DNA of 64,000 bases from Vicia villosa (taxonomy: Eukaryota; Streptophyta; Magnoliopsida; Fabales; Fabaceae), in assembly GCF_029867415.1 (NCBI RefSeq), contig NC_081185.1, positions 42,602,766 through 42,666,765 on the forward strand. Direction: 5' to 3'. The translations under genes were made by a program, and so were the position numbers. Below the pieces are notes generated by a model. It saw only the letters and a program-made list of their open reading frames with translations. It was not told where the DNA came from and ran no database searches. Positions 57,158 through 64,000 of the stretch are shown here, piece after piece (position 1 is the first letter of the stretch; each line of letters opens with the position of its first letter).

Positions 57158-60100
57158 TGTAGCGGGGAAAATCTGATATCGAAGCCATGGGATTGACTCG
57201 AATCAATATTCCGTTTTGAAATCGCCACCGCGCTTTATTTTTTCAAAGGAAAAGGGAAAAGAACGTAAAACCCAAAGTTTTGTTTTTAAAAAAACAAGAA
57301 AGAGATCTCAGGTACGGGTGTTGATTATATGAGGGGAAGGTTTAAAGCACCCCTCATATCTGTGGTACTCCACAGGAACCTTTTTGAAAATCTGTGTTGT
57401 GTGTGTGCTAAAAAACGGTTTGTTTTATTTTTAAAATAAGCTCGGCAAAGCGTTAAGCCTTGTGCCTACATACCTCCTCGGTGCAATGGAGAAGTCAGAG
57501 CTAATGTAGTTCCGCTTTTGGGAAAAACGTTTTAAAAACGAATAAACACTTTGGTGTCGTTAGAGAGAAATACTCAGCCATTGATTTTGAGCATGAGAAC
57601 AAACAAGTTCTTTGCATCGCAAATGAAAGAAGGGCTCCAACTCGGATAAAATCAACGAGTATGCCACTAGCTCTCTCACGCGGAAAAGATCTCGTTATTA
57701 TCAATCAATTTCAAAATCGTGGGGTATAACCACTCGTTTCGACAGTTAACGGTGTCTAAACTTTTGAAGAAAAGCCACTAAGGGCGAAAGATATTTTTAA
57801 GAAAAAGGTTTTGAAAAGATTTGCAAACATAAGAATATTTTGGAAAAAGGGAGAAGATTTTGAAAATTTAAGAACGGGAGGAGATGAAGAGGCTAACCTA
57901 ATGCATAAAATAAAAGCTAAGGAAAGAAACGGTCTAACCGAATAAGAAGCCAACACTTGACATTAAGAGCCAAGGTAATTTTCCCATCCTTTGGATTTAT
58001 CAATACCAACACATTAACACTTGGGGATCCAGATGAACTTATTATCTTAGCACCATTTTTTCATTAAGCACATTAAGATTCTGACAAAAATTGGGCAGAG
58101 TAACGGCTGTTTTTGGGTAAAATCCTTATCTCAATGCCTTGGAATTAACCATCAAGGGCTTTCAAGGAAATACCTGCACACATAAACATACAACAGAACA
58201 ATGCCAGACAGACAGAACAATCACAGGATAGTAATAGAATGAGTCCAAAGGTACTAGGTCCATAAGTCCGAATCTCCAAATTGCTAGGGATAGTAACTGA
58301 TAGTCCAAAGAGAACCTTATGTATTTTTTAGATTTTTGATTATTTATTAGTGTTTTAGCAAGAAAAATAGAGTATGGTCCAAGTGGACAAAAGAAAAAAA
58401 ATGACGGAAAGTAAATATGATGAAATGATAAAATAAAGCGATAAAGCGAGAAATATAAAGAGCGGTAATATAAAGAGCGGTAATATAAAGAACGATATAG
58501 TAAAGGTGCGGAAATTAAAGTTAGTTGTTAAATGTTAAAGATAACCATCTTGAAGCTTGTCAAGTATGTTATCAAAGTTAGTAGGAGATCAATGGTGAGT
58601 GAATGATGTACTCGGATTTAAAGTCAATGGGGCTTATCAGAAGCTTGATAAAATCATAGCGACTACACGATAAAAACCTCCACAAGTCTTAAATCAACCG
58701 CATACAATTCTCTTCCATATTTGATCTTTTTTATTCGGGACACGAAATATTGCGCTATGTTAAGCAGATCGCCAAGTGATTTATATAGAAATCACCCTAC
58801 AACGAGGCCGGTCAAAACTTTATGTGCTAATGCATGCGAGAAGAACGATATGTAGATCGCCTTCCGAAAGCAATACCGCACGAAAAGAAAATAGGTGAGT
58901 GATCTAGTCTTTACCAAGAATCCATAAGAATTCTCAAGGCATTAAGACTTTCATCGACCAAAATAAAAAGAAGTAAAAGATGGAACCACATTAAAAGCTC
59001 CTTTCATCCATAATTTCAATCACTTAATATTGCGGATTTGGATTCTCATCCTATCAACGCCCTAAGTCCATTGAAATTAGAGAGAAATTAGGCCTCTAAC
59101 TTGTGATTCAAAGAAAATATCAAAAGAATGGAGTAGAAGATGAGTTAGAACCAAAAACAAGTCAAAAACCACAAAAATAAGCATTCTGCCCAGATGTAAA
59201 TCGATTTGCACAGAGTGTAAATCGATTTGCATAACTCTGTTTTCAAAATCTGCGCAGTTTTCAGTTATGTAAATCGATTTGCACAAGATGTAAATCGATT
59301 TGCACAACACAGTTTTCAAAAAAACAGCAAATAAAGAGAAGAAAACTTGTTTAAACATAAAACCAAACACCTTGTGATCTTGGATCAATTTGTGCACGAA
59401 AATGTATCAATTAAGCAAGCAAATCTCATCAATGTAGCACCAAAGGTGCATCAAGCATAAACAACAATGGATCACATCTTGAATTATGGATTGGATCTAG
59501 AATTTTACCAAATCTTTCACAAACTTTGAATCTTCTTCAAGAACACACAACCACAAGCCTTGATCTCTCACAATTGATGAAGAAAAGTAGTGTTTATGTT
59601 GAGGTTTAGCTCTAAATTAGTGAGGTTCAAGATGTGACTCACTAATTTGTGTGGAAGAGAAAGAGCTTTGAGTGATGGGTTTGGAAGAGGTGAGGAGAGA
59701 ATTTGCAATAAGTTTCTTGGCTATCAAAGCTTGAAAAATGAAGAGGGGAGTGCCTCAATTTATAGCACTTAGGCTTGGGAAATTTTGTGGCTTGGAGTTA
59801 GGATTGGAAAATAGAATTAGGCTTGGAAAAGTGATTTGGAGCCAAAAATGAAATCCAATGGTCTTGATGCAATCACATGAGGGTACATGATTAGATGATG
59901 TAGGAAATCAAATGTAAGAACCAAGTCATGCTTCCCATGCTTGCAAATGATGTCAACACTTCAAAAAGCTGAAATTTGCCTTCATTTTTCCAAATTCGTG
60001 CTGGTGCAATCGATTTGCACATTATGCAAATCTATTTACATGGCTGAAAAAAGGCAAAATCTGGGGCAAAAACAGTTATGCAAATCGATTGCTGTCTTAT

Positions 60101-60451
60101 GCAAATCGATTTGCACTGATGGCAGAAGCAAATCTGGTGCAGAAACAGTTGTGTAAATCGATTTACACCTTATGCAAATCGATTTGCACAGTGAAAATGT
60201 TGAAAAATGCTCCTTTGATGGGTATTTTGACTTGGTACCTACAAAACACAAACATACAAGAGCACAAGGCAATATTTTTGGTATTTTGGTTAGTAAAACA
60301 ATATACACAAACTAAAACATGGGTGCTCGATGATTCCTTTGCAGATGAATTGAGCACAACATTGCAAGCAGAGATCTAGGTTTAAATTTCTTGATTGATG
60401 ATTGGTATGCAAATGATGTGTGATCTTAGGGTCAAAAATTGGGGTATGACA
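57158..60451 (-). repeat. 5' LTR of element C
   Basis: This 3294-bp partner of 43291-46584 showed no difference when sample blocks and their translations were compared. It is followed by the TSD catac at 60452-60456. It carries the promoter, TATA box (59757-59767) and both palindrome clusters (59195-59304 and 60005-60189). Confidence 0.95.
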
Positions 60452-61025
60452 CATACCTCTTCCTTATAAAGACCGAGGCGGGAAAATACTCATTCAAGAA
60501 AGCCTTCTCCATCTCTTCCCATGACGTGATACTGCCTGCTGGAAGAGAATAGAACCCCTCTTCTGCTTCTTCGGCCAAGGTGAATGGGAACATTCTCAGC
60601 TTCTTCGCCTCTTCTGTATGCCCTTCAATTTTTAAAGTCGTACTCATGGTCAGAAACCTCTGTAGGTGCTTGTTTGCATCTTCATTAACCTTCCCGGTGA
60701 AAGGTTTTCTTTCCAGCTGATTGATTGTGCTCGGATGCAATTGAAAATTTGCCGCATTTACTGGTTGGTTGACAATAGTTAGTCTACCACCCGGTGTGTT
60801 TGTAGCACCATAGTCTCCGAGAAGTCTCTCAGGTGGAGGTGGATTTTCACCCATGACTTCTTCTTCACTTTCAGAACCTGAACCTGAATGAACTGTAACA
60901 ATTTCTTTTTTGGATTCTAGCTCAGCCAACCGAGCTTGTCTACGCCTTGCGTGCAAAGTTCTTTCAATTTCTGCGTCAAAAAGAAATTCAGCTGAGGCCT
61001 TACCTCGCATACACATATTAGGCAA
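60452..61025 (-). pseudogene. Gag of element D, N-terminal part
   Basis: The minus strand encodes MPNMCMRGKASAEFLFDAEI, RTLHARRRQARLAELE, an acidic SGSGSESEEE stretch and the gag domain start (FTGKVNEDANKHLQRFL .. AEEGFYSLPAGSITSWEEME .. AFLNEYFP). It is cut by element C at 60451/60452 and continues at 43290. This gag type, with a TGGCGCCGTTGCCGGGGAC primer site and a short leader, fits the Athila/Cyclops group. Without C and E it would be one frame; as it stands it is broken. Confidence 0.85.
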
Positions 61026-61130
61026 ATATTAGAATTTGGAAAAAATAAATAAAAAATTGCAGAAAATAAAATTTTAGTCGCAGAGCAACAAAATTCTAAC
61101 TGAACTCAACTTAAACTCAATATTATGGCA

Positions 61131-61149
61131 GTCCCCGGCAACGGCGCCA
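61131..61149 (-). other. Primer binding site of element D
   Basis: The minus strand reads TGGCGCCGTTGCCGGGGAC, six bases from the LTR end. This is the site common in Athila-type plant elements and differs from the Ogre site of A, B, C and E. Confidence 0.85.
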
Positions 61150-61998
61150 AAAACTTGATCGGTAAAATAGCAAGTGTATTATTTTGCCTCTTGTAATAAT
61201 AAGGAAAATTCCCCGAATATCAATCTCAGGGACTACGCAAGAATAATGAGTTCAATTCAAAGTTCAATTAAACAAAAACTTCAATTGGGTTTTGTTTGGT
61301 GATTATCACTTAGCGAACAGTAAAATAAGCAGTAAATGAAATTGACCTTTTTAACAAATATGAGTAACATGCTAGGGATAATGGATGATTGACAATGTAA
61401 CAACTCTGAAATCTCTATTGCAACAACTTATTTTCAAAATCAATTACCGGTTCTTAAGGTTGTTTGATCCTAAGTCCTTAGTGAAAAAACCTTTGATCCT
61501 TCATCCTAAACCCCAAGTCCTTAGAAATTTACGATGAAATCAAGCACTTAAGTTATCAAGAATATCCGGTTACTATAAGGTAATCCTAGTCCTAGGTAAT
61601 ATCAATTATAGCATATTCTCATGAAAGCATTATCAATGGTGGTCCAACCTAAACGATAATCATACATAAATTCCGATTTGTCCGAAAGGAAAAGCATTAG
61701 AAACATCAAGAGAATAAATCAAGAATGAAAAACATGATTGTTATTGCAATTGCAAACTCAGAGTCATTACAAAGTGAAATCAGAGCCACCCCCTAGCATT
61801 GGGGGGTTTAGCTACTCATAGTAATCAAAGAAAACACAATAATAAATAAAGAAATTACAAGAAATTGGAGGAGTTTGAATCTTCAATTGCTTCCGTTCGT
61901 GAAGATCTTCTTCTCTCCCAAACCCTTGCTTTCTCCAATCTTCTATTGTATTCTTTTCTCTAATCTGTCAAAAAGTCCTCTCTCCTTACACAAACCTT

Positions 61999-62007
61999 GT
62001 TTAAATA
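61999..62007 (-). promoter_or_regulatory. TATA-like box of element D LTR
   Basis: TATTTAAAC on the minus strand lies about 585 bases into the proposed LTR. It is a weak match, but the best in place. Confidence 0.4.
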
Positions 62008-62107
62008 GTATTAGCATCAGTCTTAGTGTCCACAAAATGTCCAAAGTACCCTTAATACAAGACAGAGTAAAACAGATCAAAAAGTGAAGTTTCTGTCTGC
62101 ATCCATC

Positions 62108-62303
62108 TACACGGGACGTGTTGATTAACACGGGCGCCCGTGTTGATTTTCTGATTCACGTGACTTTTTCTTTGTTGCAGGCCCATCAACACGGGCAGTG
62201 TTGATTAACACGGGCGCCCGTGTTGATTCACTATTTTCAGCTCGTTCACTCCTTTTCTGAAGCTTTCAACACGGGCCGTGTTGATGTACACGGGTGCCCG
62301 TGT
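62108..62303. promoter_or_regulatory. ACACGGGC palindrome cluster in the D promoter
   Basis: There are three paired sites. AACACGGGCGCCCGTGTT occurs at 62127-62144 and 62207-62224 (perfect 18-bp palindromes), and ACACGGGTGCCCGTGT at 62288-62303. Each is preceded by a second inverted repeat, as in ATCAACAC..GTGTTGAT (62185-62205) and CAACACGG-G-CCGTGTTG (62268-62284). The cluster lies about 100-300 bp upstream of the TATA-like box. Confidence 0.8.
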
Positions 62304-62591
62304 TGATGTACTGATTCTTCAACAATTCCCATCTTTTAGCCTTCCGGAGTCTCTCAAGTCCTGTCATTAGTTTCTCTGATCACACGCATCAACCTACAAC
62401 AATGACACTACCAAACGAAGGCGTAAAGAGGATCTTTTGACATAAACTTTAAACCAAATGCAATGCAATACTATAAATTAATAAATATGATAAACTTAGC
62501 TTAAAAAGCAATAAAACAACCAAATGTGTTACCGAGATGATGAATTTGTGTCGGATGAAAGACATAACTTAATAGAAATGGTGACCGATCA

Positions 62592-64000
62592 ACTAGGAAT
62601 AAAATAATAATAAAGATGAAAACAAAGTCTTCAAGTCTCCCATGGACGCTTCCTTTTTGAACCAATGAAGTTGTTGATGCCTTGCTCCGCATGAAGTAGT
62701 TTTGTGAACTCTAATACTTTCTTCTATTTAGCGCGAAATTGAGCTTCAAAAGTATCTCTTTCTTCTTTTAGTTGAATCCAAGACCTCTTTAACTCTTCGA
62801 TGTTAGTTGGCATGTCTGGATGAGCAATAACTTGAGGAACTTTTTCCTCGCAATCGGGTTCCACAATCACAGGTCGGACATATGGATAAGGCATGATGAG
62901 GCGTTGAGCACGAGTGCGCACCCATCTGAGGTAAGGTCCTAAAGGAATGGAGTTCCTTTGCCCCCAAGCTCTTGCTATCAATTCTGTTCACCATATTCCA
63001 TGCTCGTATAAAGTTCCGGCAGTGATTTTGAGCATCATCTTCATAATCAAACACAACCCCTTGTATAAGCATTTGACGAGGACCATCTCTTCGAGCGTAA
63101 CCAAACTGACGTAGGGCCAAGCAAGGATTATAAGTAATACCCCCTCGTATGCCAAGTAAAGGCACATTAGGATATTGTCCACAGCGGTCGATGATAGTAA
63201 CCTCTCCTTGGATAAGGAAAGCCAACGGATATCAGAGTGAGAAAGTGACATTATCCTCTTATGCCATTTCAGCCCTTGGTCATTCCTCATTACTGAGCGA
63301 GGAAAGTGTGAAATAAATCACTTAGATAACAAAGGTATGCAACACATAAGATTCCATCTTTTCTTCATAGTACGAGTGTGAAGAGAGTGTAGGATGTCTC
63401 CAAGCAAAGTAGGCACCGGGTTGCGTGTCAGAAATATGTTTATGGCATGTACATCTATGAACTGATCAGGATTAGGGAATAGCACTAAACCATAAATGAG
63501 TAAAGCTAATATGTCTTCGAAGGCTTGATAACTCATGGTCTTCAAGAACATGCGAGCTTTTCCGAATAAGAACTTAGCGAGGAATCCTTTGACTCCACTT
63601 CTGGTTTCCCAATGACCTTCAATATCAGACTTCTTAAGATGTAAAGTAGAAGCAATAACTTCCAATTTTGGAATCTCTTCAAAACCAGTGAATGGGATCT
63701 GATCTCGGATAGAGAGTCCAAGTATGTCCGAAAACTCCTCCATAGTAGGTACCAACTGATAATCTAGAAAAGTAAAACAATGGTGTTCGGGATCGAAGAA
63801 CTAAAATAGTACGCTCATCATCTCTTCTTCAAAACCTGATGTAACCAAACCGGGCAAGAGACCATGTCTTTCAGCGAAGCGGGAACCTCCAGGAATCTCT
63901 AATACCAACTATTTCAGCTCGGAAGGTATCTTCACAAAGTTAACTCGAATAATGTTCCTAGTCTCCATGACCTACAAAATAGAACAAAGATGAATTCTTT
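62592..64000 (-). mobile_element. Element G: decayed Ogre-like element, partial
   Basis: Only the ORF1 region and its short trailer are in the window. D is inserted just after ORF1. The leader runs off the right edge. Confidence 0.65.
62631..63968 (-). pseudogene. ORF1 (DUF7745-like) pseudogene of element G
   Basis: This minus-strand homologue of the A and C ORF1 proteins runs from METRNIIRVNF at 63968 to KRKRPWET and a stop at 62631. Recognisable blocks are FFDPEHHCFTFLDYQLVPTMEEF, FEDILALLIYGLVLFPN, NPVPTLLGD and GGITYNPCLALRQF. Damage includes in-frame stops near 63930 and 63800, frameshifts near 63320, 63230 and 62985, and a TAG near 62726. It is much more decayed than the copies in A and C, as expected for the oldest layer. 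Confidence 0.85.

Larger units (their letters stand above)
43291..60451 (-). mobile_element. Element C: nearly intact Ogre-like element lacking protease
   Basis: This 17,161-bp minus-strand element has two 3294-bp LTRs (no difference seen by eye), a TSD (catac), a primer site, ORF1, gag, an intron, a 1156-residue pol, post-pol hairpins, a 95-bp tandem array and a polypurine tract. All three ORFs are open, so it is the youngest-looking copy here. The gag ORF lacks the protease and surrounding linker that A carries, so processing would need a protease supplied in trans. Confidence 0.95.
61156..62591 (-). repeat. 5' LTR of element D
   Basis: The left edge is firm: the minus-strand LTR ends ACCGATCA next to the primer site. 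The right edge is proposed at 62591, because the minus strand there reads TGATCGGTCACC, giving an 8-base terminal inverted repeat (TGATCGGT..ACCGATCA), and because ORF1 trailer of G starts just beyond. The length would be 1436 bp. The partner LTR is outside the window. Confidence 0.6.

Overview
The window is plant nuclear DNA made almost entirely of nested Ty3/gypsy LTR retrotransposons. No ordinary host gene was recognised. The dominant elements are Ogre-like (Tat lineage): LTRs of 2.7-5 kb, an extra ORF1 before gag, a gag-pro ORF split from pol by an intron-like gap, two RNase H segments, and a primer site starting TGGCGACT. Giant Ogre elements of this form are typical of Fabeae legumes (pea, vetch, faba bean, lentil), so the source is probably one of these. 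This is an inference from element type, not from a host gene.

Layout. Seven elements, lettered here A-G, can be separated by LTR ends, primer sites and target-site duplications (TSDs). G is a decayed Ogre ORF1 at the right edge (62592-64000, minus). D is an Athila/Cyclops-like element (minus) with its LTR at about 61156-62591 and a gag gene that is cut twice. C is a complete Ogre-like element (43291-60451, minus, TSD catac) inside the D gag. E is an Ogre-like element (minus, LTR 40030-42745), also inside the D gag. E is split by A, and its leader and 143-bp tandem array reappear at 4431-4851 and 1-509. F is a truncated Athila-like element (510-4430, plus) inside the E array. A is a 34.9-kb Ogre (4857-39707, plus, TSD caagt) inside the E leader; without its guest it is about 22.6 kb. 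B is a 12.3-kb non-autonomous Ogre relative (17585-29838, minus, TSD tggct) inside the A reverse transcriptase. The longest chain of nesting is G > D > E > A > B.

Genes. A and C each carry ORF1 (a DUF7745/plant-mobile-domain-like protein of unknown role), gag(-pro), and pol (RT, RNase H, a second archaeal-type RNase H, integrase). In A, pol is broken by a one-base frameshift, a 13-base deletion and the B insertion. In C, every ORF is open and no LTR difference was seen by eye, but the protease segment is missing from gag. In both, a GT...AG gap between gag(-pro) and pol joins the reading frames exactly. B keeps only gag scraps.

Non-coding structure is the most interesting part. (1) Just after the pol stop, A and C carry three consecutive hairpins whose stems differ in sequence but keep pairing; coding-poor B keeps degenerate versions. 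(2) The 3' UTRs of A, B and C carry repeated short motifs complementary to the element primer binding site. (3) The B 3' UTR holds a 12-copy array of hairpins with a constant loop and covarying arms. (4) The LTRs of C, D and F carry clusters of near-perfect 14-22 bp palindromes, mostly 100-430 bp upstream of the TATA box. (5) tRNA-like A-box/B-box modules lie in sense orientation in the LTRs of A, B and E. (6) There are tandem arrays of 143 bp (E), 95 bp (C) and 14 bp (B). Together these suggest that cis-acting RNA and DNA structure is kept while coding capacity decays.
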